A stretch of 64,000 nt of DNA. It comes from Chitinophaga pinensis (lineage in GTDB: Bacteria > Bacteroidota > Bacteroidia > Chitinophagales > UBA10324). This document shows positions 19,785 to 28,211 of the stretch, one piece after another; position 1 is the first letter of the stretch, and the number at the start of each line of letters is the position of its first letter. Made by a program: the position numbers and the translations under genes. The notes under the pieces are model-generated. The model was not told where the DNA came from. It saw nothing but the letters and a program-made list of their open reading frames with translations, and made no database searches. The stretch is taken from assembly GCA_945892775.1 (NCBI GenBank), contig CAMDDP010000010.1, forward strand, positions 1-64,000, given 5' to 3'.

Positions 19785-20276
19785 TTATTCTTCTGTTTTC
19801 TCTTCAGGCATGTCGTCTTTTGACTCAGCAGCTTTCTTAGCACCACCAGCACGACGAGTACGCTTTTTAGGTTCAGCGGAAGCAGTAATTTTTGTCGTTG
19901 CCGATTTACCAACGTTCAAGCTAAAGTCAACCAATTCAATCAATGCCATGTCAGCAGCATCACCACGGCGCGGAGCAATTTTAATAATACGGGTATATCC
20001 TCCAGGGCGAGTTCCTATTTTTTCAGCAATTTCACCAAACAAAGTTTTTATGCTTTCCTTATCCTGAAGGTAAGCAAAACACATACGACGGTTGTGTGTA
20101 GTGTTTTCTTTTGTGCGATTAATTAAAGGCTCAATGTAAGTGCGTAATGAGCGCGCCTTAGCCTGAGTGGTAAATATCTGCTTGTTCAGAATTAACGCGT
20201 TCGCAAGGTTCTTCATTAAAGCCTTACGGTGCGAAGCTGTTCTTCCGAGGTGATTAACTTTATGTCCGTGTCTCAT
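19785..20276 (-). CDS. rplQ: 50S ribosomal protein L17
   Basis: L17 lies near the peptide exit region of the large subunit. The conserved start [20 protein letters not shown] and the block [17 protein letters not shown] identify it. At 163 residues it is longer than the roughly 127-residue E. coli protein because of a basic then acidic tail (about 125-163, [19 protein letters not shown]), a pattern common in Bacteroidota. Last gene of the infA-to-rplQ unit, with a terminator behind it. Confidence 0.97.
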   Translation of the reverse strand: MRHGHKVNHLGRTASHRKALMKNLANALILNKQIFTTQAKARSLRTYIEPLINRTKENTTHNRRMCFAYLQDKESIKTLFGEIAEKIGTRPGGYTRIIKIAPRRGDAADMALIELVDFSLNVGKSATTKITASAEPKKRTRRAGGAKKAAESKDDMPEEKTEE

Positions 20277-20349
20277 TTTTTTATGCTGTTGTCAGTTGCT
20301 TGCTGGCGGTTATCATTATGATACAAACCATTCGGCTACAGTTAAATTA

Positions 20350-21342
20350 TTAATCTTCTATTTTAAATTTTACAAGATCCATTCCGAAATGCAATCCTTT
20401 CTCGTTAATCAATGCTTCAATTTCCATCAAACTCTTGCGACCAAAATTGCGGAATTTTAACAGCTCATTGGTATCATACTTTACCATTTCTGCCAAGCTA
20501 CCAATTTTAGCAGCTTTCAAACAATTGTATGCTCTAACGCTCAAGTCTAGATCTTCCAATGGAGTCTTTAACAATTTGCGCATGTGCATTACATGTTCAT
20601 CTACTACATCTTCTTCAATTTTCTCTTTACTGTCGAAAGAAATATTCTCATCAGAAATCAACATCAGGTGCTGAATCAAAATCTTTGCAGCTTCCTTAAT
20701 TGACTCTTCCGGATGAATAGTACCGTCGGTAGTAATTTCTATAATTAGTTTTTCATAATCTGTCTTTTGTTCAACACGAGTATTTTCAACTGAATATTTC
20801 ACATTCTTTATAGGAGTGTAAATAGCGTCTGTTGCAATAGTGCCAAGAGGTGCCTCCTTTAATTTCTGATCTTCAGCTGGAAGATATCCTCTGCCTTTTG
20901 AAACGTTCAATTCAATATCAAATTTCACATTTTTCTCTAAATGACAAATCACTAAATCAGGGTTCATTATTTTAAACCCAGATGTTGATTTTTCAATATC
21001 ACCAGCTGTGAATTCATCCTTACCTTTCACAGATACCAATATTTTTTCAGCAGAAATTTCATCATCACTTACTTTTTTGAACCGAACTTGCTTCAAATTC
21101 AAAATGATTTCAGTTACATCTTCGGTAACTCCTTTAATAGTACTGAATTCATGTTCAACTCCACTGATGCGAACTGCGCTGATAGCATAACCTTCCAATG
21201 AAGAAAGAAGTACACGGCGAAGCGCGTTTCCGATGGTTACACCAAATCCTGGCTCTAATGGACGAAATTCAAAAAGTCCTTCGAAATCAGTTGCTTTTTG
21301 AAGAACAATTTTGTCTGGTTTTTGGAAAGTTAGTATGCTCAT
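20350..21342 (-). CDS. rpoA: DNA-directed RNA polymerase subunit alpha
   Basis: 330 residues. The N-terminal dimerisation domain carries the family block [20 protein letters not shown] (about 27-46). A linker then leads to the C-terminal helix-hairpin-helix domain ([19 protein letters not shown], then [12 protein letters not shown]), which contacts upstream promoter DNA and activators. Length and layout are normal. It follows rpsD by 31 bases and precedes rplQ, the standard alpha-operon order. Confidence 0.98.
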   Translation of the reverse strand: MSILTFQKPDKIVLQKATDFEGLFEFRPLEPGFGVTIGNALRRVLLSSLEGYAISAVRISGVEHEFSTIKGVTEDVTEIILNLKQVRFKKVSDDEISAEKILVSVKGKDEFTAGDIEKSTSGFKIMNPDLVICHLEKNVKFDIELNVSKGRGYLPAEDQKLKEAPLGTIATDAIYTPIKNVKYSVENTRVEQKTDYEKLIIEITTDGTIHPEESIKEAAKILIQHLMLISDENISFDSKEKIEEDVVDEHVMHMRKLLKTPLEDLDLSVRAYNCLKAAKIGSLAEMVKYDTNELLKFRNFGRKSLMEIEALINEKGLHFGMDLVKFKIED

Positions 21343-21373
21343 TATTCTTTTATCTATTTGTTAATTTAATGGT

Positions 21374-21982
21374 TTACTTAGAATACAATTCAACAATAAG
21401 TTGCTCTTTAATGTTTTCTGGAATTTGATCGCGTTCAGGAAAACTTATAAATGTTCCTTTCATTGCATCTCCATTCCATTCTAACCATGGAAAGCGACTT
21501 GTGTTTTTTACATTGAGTGACGCTCCAATTGCTGGATGTGTTTTAGATTTATCTCTAACACCAACAACATCACCCGCTTTTAATGAGAATGATGGAACAT
21601 TTACCGAACGACCATTTACAGTAATATGGCGATGAGAAACCAACTGACGAGCACCACGGCGAGTAGGAGCAATACCTAATCGATAAACTGTATTGTCCAA
21701 ACGACTTTCTAATAATTTCAATAAGTTTTCACCGGTAACACCTTTTTTACGAACAGCAGTTCCGTATGTTTTTGCAAACTGGCGCTCCAACAAACCGTAA
21801 GTCAATTTAGCTTTTTGCTTTTCTTTCAATTGTGTACCATACTCTGAACCTTGCTTTCTTCTTTTGGAAGTACCGTGCATTCCGGGAGCATGAGGCTTTC
21901 TTTCAAGAGCTTTGCTGAAACCCATAATAGGTTCACCAAACTTTCTTGCAACTTTTGATTTAGGACCGAGATATCTTGCCAT
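21374..21982 (-). CDS. rpsD: 30S ribosomal protein S4
   Basis: A primary 16S rRNA-binding protein that nucleates 30S assembly and, in many bacteria, represses its own operon. It begins [18 protein letters not shown], contains the S4 RNA-binding domain ([19 protein letters not shown], then [10 protein letters not shown]), and is 202 residues long. The N-terminus lacks the zinc-binding cysteines seen in some S4 proteins. Standard place between rpsK and rpoA. Confidence 0.98.
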   Translation of the reverse strand: MARYLGPKSKVARKFGEPIMGFSKALERKPHAPGMHGTSKRRKQGSEYGTQLKEKQKAKLTYGLLERQFAKTYGTAVRKKGVTGENLLKLLESRLDNTVYRLGIAPTRRGARQLVSHRHITVNGRSVNVPSFSLKAGDVVGVRDKSKTHPAIGASLNVKNTSRFPWLEWNGDAMKGTFISFPERDQIPENIKEQLIVELYSK

Positions 21983-22015
21983 GAGATTATTATTACTGTT
22001 TGTGGTTGAAAGGGA

Positions 22016-22408
22016 TTATACTCTTCTCTTTTTAGGAGGGCGACAACCGTTGTGCGGCATTGGAGTAATATCGCGAATTATAGTAACATCAATTCCTGAA
22101 GAACCGATAGCACGAATAGCTGCTTCGCGACCTGAACCAGGACCTTTCACGAAAACCTCTACCTTACGAAGACCCGAATCATGTGCAACTTTAGCAGCTT
22201 CTGAAGAAGCCATTTGTGCTGCATAAGGAGTATTTTTCTTAGATCCTCTGAAGCCAACTTTTCCAGCTGAACTCCATGAGATTACATTGCCATTCTTATT
22301 GGTAAAAGCAATAATAATATTGTTAAAACTTGCCTGAATGTGTGCCACACCTTCTGGGTCAGCTTTAATCGTTCTTTTTTTAGTTCCTACTTTTTTTGCG
22401 TCTGCCAT
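22016..22408 (-). CDS. rpsK: 30S ribosomal protein S11
   Basis: S11 lies on the platform of the small subunit near the mRNA exit. The blocks [34 protein letters not shown] and the C-terminal [14 protein letters not shown] are diagnostic. 130 residues, the normal length. Located 33 bases before rpsD in the alpha operon. Confidence 0.98.
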   Translation of the reverse strand: MADAKKVGTKKRTIKADPEGVAHIQASFNNIIIAFTNKNGNVISWSSAGKVGFRGSKKNTPYAAQMASSEAAKVAHDSGLRKVEVFVKGPGSGREAAIRAIGSSGIDVTIIRDITPMPHNGCRPPKKRRV

Positions 22409-22455
22409 TTCTTATTTTTTGTTCGTTGCTAGTTGAAATTAATCACTAACAAATT

Positions 22456-22839
22456 TTACTTCTTAGCTGCTACCTTTTTCTTTCCTGCCACTGTCTTACG
22501 TTTTCCTTTACGGGTGCGTGAGTTAGTGCGCGTACGCTGGCCACGAACTGGTAGTCCTTTACGATGACGAATGCCCCGATAAGAACCAATGTCCATGAGA
22601 CGCTTTATGTTCAGTTGAATTTCTGAGCGAAGAGCTCCTTCAACTTTATAATCTTCGGTTATGGTTGTACGAATACCATTAAGGTCATTATCGTCCCAAT
22701 CTTTTACTTTTTTTTCAGGATCAACTCCTGCTTTCAAAAGTATTTTGCGGCCCGCTGAACGACCTATTCCAAATAAATATGAGAGACCTATATCGCCTCT
22801 TCTGTTCTTTGGTAAATCAACACCTGCTATTCTTGCCAT
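22456..22839 (-). CDS. rpsM: 30S ribosomal protein S13
   Basis: S13 sits in the 30S head and contacts the P-site tRNA and L5. It begins [21 protein letters not shown], has the helix-two-turn-helix region ([19 protein letters not shown]) and the block [20 protein letters not shown]. The lysine-rich tail ([17 protein letters not shown]) is slightly extended. 127 residues. Located 18 bases behind rpmJ. Confidence 0.98.
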   Translation of the reverse strand: MARIAGVDLPKNRRGDIGLSYLFGIGRSAGRKILLKAGVDPEKKVKDWDDNDLNGIRTTITEDYKVEGALRSEIQLNIKRLMDIGSYRGIRHRKGLPVRGQRTRTNSRTRKGKRKTVAGKKKVAAKK

Positions 22840-22857
22840 TGATGGTTTATGGTTTTT

Positions 22858-22974
22858 TTAACCTTGTCTTTGTTTAAAACGGGGATTCTTTTTGTTAATC
22901 ACATACAGCTTGCCTTTCCGACGAACTATTTTGCAATCAACACTGCGTTTTTTTATTGCTGCTCTTACTCTCAT
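22858..22974 (-). CDS. rpmJ: 50S ribosomal protein L36
   Basis: A 38-residue protein read from the ATG at 22974: it begins [20 protein letters not shown] and ends NPRFKQRQG. The ladder of basic residues is that of L36. Only one of the usual zinc ligands (Cys14) is visible; the His/Cys set of the zinc form (CxxC...CxxxxH) is not complete, so this is the zinc-independent type. It sits between infA and rpsM, its standard place. Confidence 0.95.
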   Translation of the reverse strand: MRVRAAIKKRSVDCKIVRRKGKLYVINKKNPRFKQRQG

Positions 22975-22982
22975 TGCTACTT

Positions 22983-23201
22983 TTATTTAAAACGATAAGT
23001 AATTCTTCCCCTTGTTAAATCGTAAGGACTCATTTCTACCGAAACTTTATCTCCCGGCAAAATGCGTATGTAGTGCATGCGCATTTTTCCTGAAATTGTG
23101 GCCAAAATTTCGTGCCCGTTCTCCAGTCTGACTCTAAACATTGCGTTCGACAACGCTTCTGTTATTGTCCCATCCTGTTTAATCAGGTCTTGTTTTGCCA
23201 T
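22983..23201 (-). CDS. infA: Translation initiation factor IF-1
   Basis: IF-1 occupies the 30S A site during initiation. The 72-residue S1/OB-fold protein starts [20 protein letters not shown] and contains [20 protein letters not shown] and [18 protein letters not shown]. It heads the alpha-type unit: a full Bacteroidota promoter (23245-23274) precedes it. Elsewhere it usually follows secY-map directly, but here four unrelated genes and a relic lie between. Confidence 0.98.
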   Translation of the reverse strand: MAKQDLIKQDGTITEALSNAMFRVRLENGHEILATISGKMRMHYIRILPGDKVSVEMSPYDLTRGRITYRFK

Positions 23202-23244
23202 TCGTTTTGGTAATAATGAAGCCTCCCTTTAAAAAGAGGGGACG

Positions 23245-23274
23245 CAAAAGTAAAAAGTTAATTGATATTAACAA
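23245..23274 (-). promoter_or_regulatory. Promoter of the infA-rplQ operon
   Basis: On the minus strand TTG (23274-23272), a 19-base spacer, then TACTTTTG (23252-23245) matches the Bacteroidota consensus TTG-N19-TAnnTTTG. It lies 44 bases upstream of the infA start, and is followed by CGTCCCC, as at the other ribosomal promoters here. Confidence 0.8.
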
Positions 23275-23364
23275 GTTAATGTTTAAAGAAATGAAGGTAT
23301 TTTCTGATACAGCAACTATTAACAAAATACCCATCATTAGATAAATGAATTCAAACCTATTTTA

Positions 23365-24171
23365 TTATGGTTTTTTTATTGTTTTCTTCTTCTTTGGCTC
23401 TGCAAATTTGAAGGTATAACCAATATGAGGATAAATGATGTCAGTATAGGAATTATAAGGGGTGCCTGAATCATTTGACAAATCAACATTATCAGGATTG
23501 TTTGGGTCAAAAGTCCCTGTTCCTGCCCAATTTACAGTCCATTCCTTAATTTGCTCTTTATTGAAATAAATAGCTCGTCCACCCCATGTATAATCAACAC
23601 CAAGTTCAATACATCCTTTACCAACTTCAATTAGTAATCCGGCTCCGCCACCATATGCATATGTTAAATCATCAATTGCTTTGGCCGTATTAATAATGTT
23701 ATCATCCTGATCAGAAGTGAAAAATCTTTTTTCGGTTTCATCAGTAATTGTGGTACGAGTTGATAAATAATTTAATCCGCCGGAAATCTGAACAAATGGC
23801 TTTACATATTCTGTTGGAAAAACAAACCGTGTTTTGAATATCCAGTTTGATAAATTGTTTGTTGTTTCTACCCCTAACTTTACAGGAATTGAACTGATAA
23901 CAGTTGTACCAGCCATAACCTGTAAATCATTTTCAATGATTTGATTTTTTGTTCCCATTAAATTATAGTTATATCCTATGCCGAGGTATAATGGAAAATC
24001 AGGATTCACTTTAAACATTAAATCCAAACCAAGCCCTAAATGAAAATCATCTGTGTTATCGGCAAAGGATGCTTGTGGTATTCCTCCGAGCAATGAGATA
24101 TTAAAATAGTGTTGTGCTTGAGTATTTATTGTTACAAAAATGAAGGCAATTAGAATTAAATTTTTTTTCAT
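23365..24171 (-). CDS. Outer-membrane beta-barrel protein
   Basis: About 268 residues from the ATG at 24171 (MKKNLILIAFIFVTINTQAQ, a clear signal peptide). An earlier in-frame start at 24189 would only add MQKKAA. The mature chain is glycine- and aromatic-rich with alternating strands (LYLGIGYNYNLMG, YAYGGGAGLLIEVG, ELGVDYTWGG) and ends HIGYTFKFAEPKKKKTIKKP. The lysine tail after the last strand is unusual for a barrel, whose C-terminal strand is normally exposed. It lies in the break between map and infA, behind a T9SS protein gene (59-base gap to its stop). Function unknown. Confidence 0.68.
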   Translation of the reverse strand: MKKNLILIAFIFVTINTQAQHYFNISLLGGIPQASFADNTDDFHLGLGLDLMFKVNPDFPLYLGIGYNYNLMGTKNQIIENDLQVMAGTTVISSIPVKLGVETTNNLSNWIFKTRFVFPTEYVKPFVQISGGLNYLSTRTTITDETEKRFFTSDQDDNIINTAKAIDDLTYAYGGGAGLLIEVGKGCIELGVDYTWGGRAIYFNKEQIKEWTVNWAGTGTFDPNNPDNVDLSNDSGTPYNSYTDIIYPHIGYTFKFAEPKKKKTIKKP

Positions 24172-24248
24172 AGCTGCTTTTTTTTGCATTATTCTTAAAT
24201 CGTGCCAAAAGAAATTTATTCAAACAACAATTGAGTTTTATTTTAAAT

Positions 24249-26369
24249 CTATATTTTGATAAATGATTTACGCTCAATCATTCCGCCAATTGTTAATTCA
24301 ATAATATACTGGCCTGAATAAAAATTTTCAATATCCACTTTCTGTTTATTATCGCTCACTTCTTTTTCCAAAATTATTCTTCCAATCATGTCAGTAATTT
24401 TTATTTCTGATATATTCTGATTGGAAGAAATATTTAACAGATTATTTGCAGGATTAGGGAAAACAGAAATGAGTAAGTCATTTATATTAATAACATTATT
24501 TAAACCTGAAACAAAAACAGCGTCACTGATCCAGTTCACCTGAACTTCAGCACCTGTACTGGTAATAATTTTTGCATCAGTTATTGTAAAATTTTCCAAA
24601 GAAGTAATTACACCTGATGGGATTAAGAAATCAAAATTTGCAATCGCTCCTTGTCCGCTTGTTCCCAATTGATTTTCGCGCACAAAAACAAAATTAATTT
24701 TTCCATTGCCTGATTTTTTCCAGTTAATAAACCCGGTATTGTTATTCAGCCAGCCATTTCCAACTGCATTCAACAAAGCATAATCAATAATGGCACTGTT
24801 AAAACTGAGTTCAACAGCAACACCATAAATATCTGTCAGATTATTTCCGCCATCACTTAAGTTGATTGTGCCATGTAATATATTTCCTGAGACTACTGTA
24901 TCTTCAATCAATTGAACAGTAAGGTCAGGTAAACTTCTGTCGTTAATATGATTAGGATCTTCTAATTTCAAATGTGTTAAACCATTGTTAATTGATACAG
25001 CATCTAAATCAATTGTATCAACTATTCCATCACCATTGCAATCAGCATGTTTGTGATTGATTCCTGAAAGAAAATAATTTGTCCAATCTGTGCAAGACTG
25101 ACCAACCCAATTAGTAGTAATTGCAGTTCGCGCCGCACCTGTATCACCATAAGCCAACCCGATAGAAAGCACATCATATGGATTAACAACTAAATCACTA
25201 TTGGCATCACCGGGCCAAACAGTATCAGACGGACAAGCATTAACATAAACCTGATAAGTGTAAGATTGAATTCCTAGGTAGGGGCAATTGTCATCCATCA
25301 CAGTTAAAGTAATTAAGTATGGATTGGATGAAACATCTGCAATGGTTGGCGACCAGTTAAAAGCTGCAGTAGGATTCAATCCACCTGAAACAGAAATGGA
25401 TGCGGTGCTGATTAACGAATCATAAGAAACAGATAATTGCTGTGCAATATCTGCATCAGAACTACTAACAGTGAAGGATAAAGATTGATTCACACAAATG
25501 TTTGTAATAAAATTTGTGGTGCCGTTTATTCCAGTGAGCGATGGTAAATTATTTGCTCCGTTTATTACCATGCATTGAATATCGCGCATTATATATCCGA
25601 TTAAACTTCCGTTCCTGTATTCCGAAACTTTTACAGCCATTACAAAAACCTGTATTTGATTTGGTGTTGCTGTGATGACTCCACTAATACTGTTTATTAA
25701 AATAGCTGATGAAGAAGAAAAAGGATTTGAATAAGAATATGGAGGATTGTAATTAACAGGGGCAGATGACATATCCAATGCCGGTTGAAACTCAAATGAA
25801 AGTGAGTCGCCATCCGTTTCGGTTGCGGTATAATTTAACGACACGGGTTGGTTTGAATATAAAATCATAACCGCATCATTACTAAACAACGGAGAATTAT
25901 TTACAACAAGATTGGTATTATCAAGAAATGCTTCAACCCTAAATCCAGTGGACGACGGAATCATTAATGTAGTTATTGAAGCATTACGACAACAATCTTC
26001 AAATGACATTTTCCAACTGTCACTTGATGGAAGTGTTACTGTTCCGGTATAAGTATATAATTTATACGAAGGTAATGTACCTCCATTACAACCCGATTGA
26101 CCGGAACTTGAATTACATATCAGATTAATTTCTTCAGCTAACCCAACTTGATTTACAGCAGCAGAAAAAGTAAGAAAAGTACTTTGTGATTCAATTTCAA
26201 TGTTCTGATAATTTCCAGGGGTTATTCCTTGGCAATCAGCTATCAATTCAAGGGTGATTTCATAATCATTTCCCGCAAGCCATTTATAATAAATACTTCC
26301 ACCAGCAAGGTGAGAAGCAAAAGATGAAACAGAAGAAAAAAAGAAACACAAGAATATTATTCTTTTCAT
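24249..26369 (-). CDS. T9SS-exported protein with dockerin-like calcium repeats
   Basis: 706 residues. Signal peptide (1-18), then an N-terminal region typical of large Bacteroidota surface proteins (SHLAGGSIYYKW, YEITLELIADC). Ig-like segments follow (about 180-375). Two EF-hand loops lie near residues 387-398 (DANSDLVVNPYD) and 443-454 (DCNGDGIVDTID), which together look like a type I dockerin. A cohesin-like/Ig domain follows (about 475-610), then a C-terminal T9SS sorting domain (VFPNPANNLLNISS, ITDMIGRIIL, final SGQYIIEL and MIERKSFIKI). It is likely exported and anchored on the cell surface. No catalytic motif was seen. It is divergent from mscL. Confidence 0.75.
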   Translation of the reverse strand: MKRIIFLCFFFSSVSSFASHLAGGSIYYKWLAGNDYEITLELIADCQGITPGNYQNIEIESQSTFLTFSAAVNQVGLAEEINLICNSSSGQSGCNGGTLPSYKLYTYTGTVTLPSSDSWKMSFEDCCRNASITTLMIPSSTGFRVEAFLDNTNLVVNNSPLFSNDAVMILYSNQPVSLNYTATETDGDSLSFEFQPALDMSSAPVNYNPPYSYSNPFSSSSAILINSISGVITATPNQIQVFVMAVKVSEYRNGSLIGYIMRDIQCMVINGANNLPSLTGINGTTNFITNICVNQSLSFTVSSSDADIAQQLSVSYDSLISTASISVSGGLNPTAAFNWSPTIADVSSNPYLITLTVMDDNCPYLGIQSYTYQVYVNACPSDTVWPGDANSDLVVNPYDVLSIGLAYGDTGAARTAITTNWVGQSCTDWTNYFLSGINHKHADCNGDGIVDTIDLDAVSINNGLTHLKLEDPNHINDRSLPDLTVQLIEDTVVSGNILHGTINLSDGGNNLTDIYGVAVELSFNSAIIDYALLNAVGNGWLNNNTGFINWKKSGNGKINFVFVRENQLGTSGQGAIANFDFLIPSGVITSLENFTITDAKIITSTGAEVQVNWISDAVFVSGLNNVININDLLISVFPNPANNLLNISSNQNISEIKITDMIGRIILEKEVSDNKQKVDIENFYSGQYIIELTIGGMIERKSFIKI

Positions 26370-26496
26370 GAGTGATAATTTGATGCTAAAAATAACTCAA
26401 CCTTTTAAACAAATCAGTTTATCCGTCTGAAATTCTTTTGTTAGATCTTTTAATACAGAATTGTTTTTATTTTTCGGTCACAAAAAACTAAACACT

Positions 26497-26886
26497 ATGG
26501 GAATGATGAAAGAATTTAAGGAGTTCGCAATGCGCGGAAGCCTTGTTGACACTGCAGTTGCTTTTGTAATGGGAGCAGCTTTCGGAAAAATTGTATCTGC
26601 TTTTGTTGATGGAATTGTAATGCCGGTTGTTGGATTACTAACCAGCGGACAAGATTTTTCTCAATTGAAATACATTTTGAAAGAAGCAACCATTGAAAAG
26701 TCTGAAGTTGCCGTTATGTATGGATCTTTTTTAACTGTAGTGCTCGATTTTATTATTGTTGCCTTTGCCGTATTCATAGTGATTAAAGCGTTAAATGCTT
26801 CGAAGAAAAAAGAAGCAGAAGCACCGGCAACTCCAAGCAATGAAGAAAAATTGTTGATGGAAATCAGAGATACATTGAAAAAATAA
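26497..26886 (+). CDS. mscL: Large-conductance mechanosensitive channel MscL
   Basis: MscL opens under membrane tension to release solutes in osmotic downshock. From the ATG at 26497 the protein begins MGMMKEFKEFAMRGSLVDTA, continues VAFVMGAAFGKIVSAFVDGI (first pore helix with the Gly/Ala pattern), has a second helix (VVLDFIIVAFAVFIVIKAL) and a charged C-terminal bundle ending EEKLLMEIRDTLKK. 129 residues, normal. A TTG at 26461 is less likely because the family begins at MGMMKEF. Located in the gap between map and infA, on the opposite strand to the ribosomal genes. Confidence 0.97.
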   Translation: MGMMKEFKEFAMRGSLVDTAVAFVMGAAFGKIVSAFVDGIVMPVVGLLTSGQDFSQLKYILKEATIEKSEVAVMYGSFLTVVLDFIIVAFAVFIVIKALNASKKKEAEAPATPSNEEKLLMEIRDTLKK

Positions 26887-26902
26887 TTTATTCATAATAA
26901 TT

Positions 26903-27082
26903 TTTGCTAATGCGGGTTTGTATGGAAATAAACCGGCGCAATTTGATTCGGCAACCAATACAATTATTCATGGTAAAAAATCACGCGTTGAGTTTGGTGC
27001 ATCGTTGAGTGCTAAATTTCAAAAGGACACTATAAAGAATACAAACCTTATGGCGGAACTGAATCTCTTTGATAACTATTAG
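26903..27082 (+). pseudogene. Relic of an outer-membrane-type protein gene (DUF3078-like)
   Basis: An open frame without a start codon reads FANAGLYGNKPAQFDS, then KKSRVEFGASLSAKFQ, then NLMAELNLFDNY and TAG. After the stop the same frame continues DSPIKF and then TAA. The spacing of these blocks resembles the C-terminal part of DUF3078-type Bacteroidota proteins, from memory only. No start, no ribosome-binding site and the sudden beginning right after mscL suggest a decayed, deleted gene. A terminator follows at 27120. Confidence 0.5.
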
Positions 27083-27119
27083 GACTCGCCTATAAAATTT
27101 TAATTGCTGTAAAATGAAA

Positions 27120-27141
27120 CTGTATTGATTTTTCAATACGG
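27120..27141 (+). terminator. Terminator downstream of mscL
   Basis: Arms 27120-27128 and 27133-27141 (9 bp with one G-U pair) and a plus-strand CTTTTTTATTAA tail. It also faces the end of the small minus-strand gene (stop at 27150) and may work weakly in that direction. Confidence 0.7.
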
Positions 27142-27149
27142 CTTTTTTA

Positions 27150-27386
27150 TTAACAAAATTCTTTCAATAAATAATTGTCAACAGAAACTATCTGATCCAG
27201 ACGAATAATAATTCTGGTATCTAATTCCATAACCCCCTCTCCTTCCCTTGAGTAAATATTCTTAATTTTAGGTTGACTTGAAAAGACAGAATCATTGAAA
27301 TAATATTTTATCTCTACTGTTTTTCGGAGAATAGCAGTAGCTTCCAAAATATCGTAAAAGAAATATTTGATAGGCTTGTATTTCAT
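27150..27386 (-). CDS. Small protein, possible Rho-binding antiterminator (Rof)-like
   Basis: 78 residues, MKYKPIKYFFYDILEATAIL to DNYLLKEFC. The plan resembles the Rof family: an early YDILEA motif (compare Y-D-x-x-E), a beta-rich middle (VEIKYYFND), and a late IIIRLDQIVSVDN (compare IRLD-x-I). Rof binds Rho and reduces termination. Similarity is judged by eye and is weak, so hypothetical protein is the safe name. It starts 24 bases after map, on the same strand, so it is likely co-transcribed with secY and map. Confidence 0.55.
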   Translation of the reverse strand: MKYKPIKYFFYDILEATAILRKTVEIKYYFNDSVFSSQPKIKNIYSREGEGVMELDTRIIIRLDQIVSVDNYLLKEFC

Positions 27387-27410
27387 ATTAATACAATAAC
27401 CAATTTAAAA

Positions 27411-28199
27411 TTAATAAACAGATTGTGCCTTAAGTTTTTCTTCTATAAATTGAAAAGAGGTTAGTCTTTCGGTTCTGTCTTTTAACACTGCAACAGTGTG
27501 TTCAAAATGGGCAGATGGTTTATTATCCTGAGCAAATATTGTCCACCCATCTGATGCTTCCATTACATTTTTTTTGCCCATGTTTATCATTGGCTCAATT
27601 GCAATCACTAATCCTGGTAAAAGCTTTGGTCCGCTTCCACGCTTTCCGAAATTCGGCACCTCAGGATCTTCGTGTAATTTTTTTCCAACACCATGGCCAA
27701 CTAATTCTCGAACAACGCCATAACCATTTTTTTCAGCATGGTCCTGTACTGCAAAAGAAATGTCTCCAATGCGGTTGCCATAAATTGCTTTTTCAACTCC
27801 GAGTGCTAAACATTCCTGAGTAACTTTCAACAGTTTCTTTACTTCAATACTTATTTCACCAACAGCAAAAGTATAAGCGCTATCGCCCACAAATCCATTC
27901 AGCACGGTGCCACAATCAACTGAAACAACATCACCTTCTTTTAATATTTTTTTTACAGATGGAATTCCATGCACCACTTCTTCATTTACTGATACACATA
28001 AAGTAGCAGGAAAACCTCGATAGCCTTTAAATGCAGGTGTTGCATTGTGATCGCGAATAAATGTTTCAGCAATTTCATCTAATCGTTGTGTGCTGATACC
28101 GGGCTGTATATATGTTGCTACTTCAGCCAGTGTTTTAGAAACAAGCAAACAACTTTCCCGAATCAGACTGATCTCTTCATCGGTTTTATAATAAATCAT
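27411..28199 (-). CDS. map: Type I methionine aminopeptidase
   Basis: Removes the N-terminal Met from nascent chains. The metal-binding and active-site residues are visible: His in VVHGIPS, Asp in DCGTVLNGFVGDSAYTF, His in GHGVGKKLHEDPEVPNFG, and Glu in LVIAIEPMIN. 262 residues, type I without an N-terminal zinc extension. It follows secY by 12 bases. In most relatives infA comes next; here a small gene and three unrelated genes intervene. Confidence 0.97.
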   Translation of the reverse strand: MIYYKTDEEISLIRESCLLVSKTLAEVATYIQPGISTQRLDEIAETFIRDHNATPAFKGYRGFPATLCVSVNEEVVHGIPSVKKILKEGDVVSVDCGTVLNGFVGDSAYTFAVGEISIEVKKLLKVTQECLALGVEKAIYGNRIGDISFAVQDHAEKNGYGVVRELVGHGVGKKLHEDPEVPNFGKRGSGPKLLPGLVIAIEPMINMGKKNVMEASDGWTIFAQDNKPSAHFEHTVAVLKDRTERLTSFQFIEEKLKAQSVY

Positions 28200-28211
28200 T
28201 TTGAAACTTAT

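Noticed and set aside
22858-23201. A possible gap or frameshift between rpsM and infA
   Set aside because: The space holds rpmJ (L36) as a short but complete gene.
23221-23242. A hairpin (CCTCCCTTT...AGAGGGG) in the infA leader as an autoregulatory site
   Set aside because: The stem is short and imperfect, so I could not support more than chance.
24171-24189. A longer start MQKKAA for the outer-membrane beta-barrel protein
   Set aside because: The signal peptide starts at MKKNLILIAFIF.
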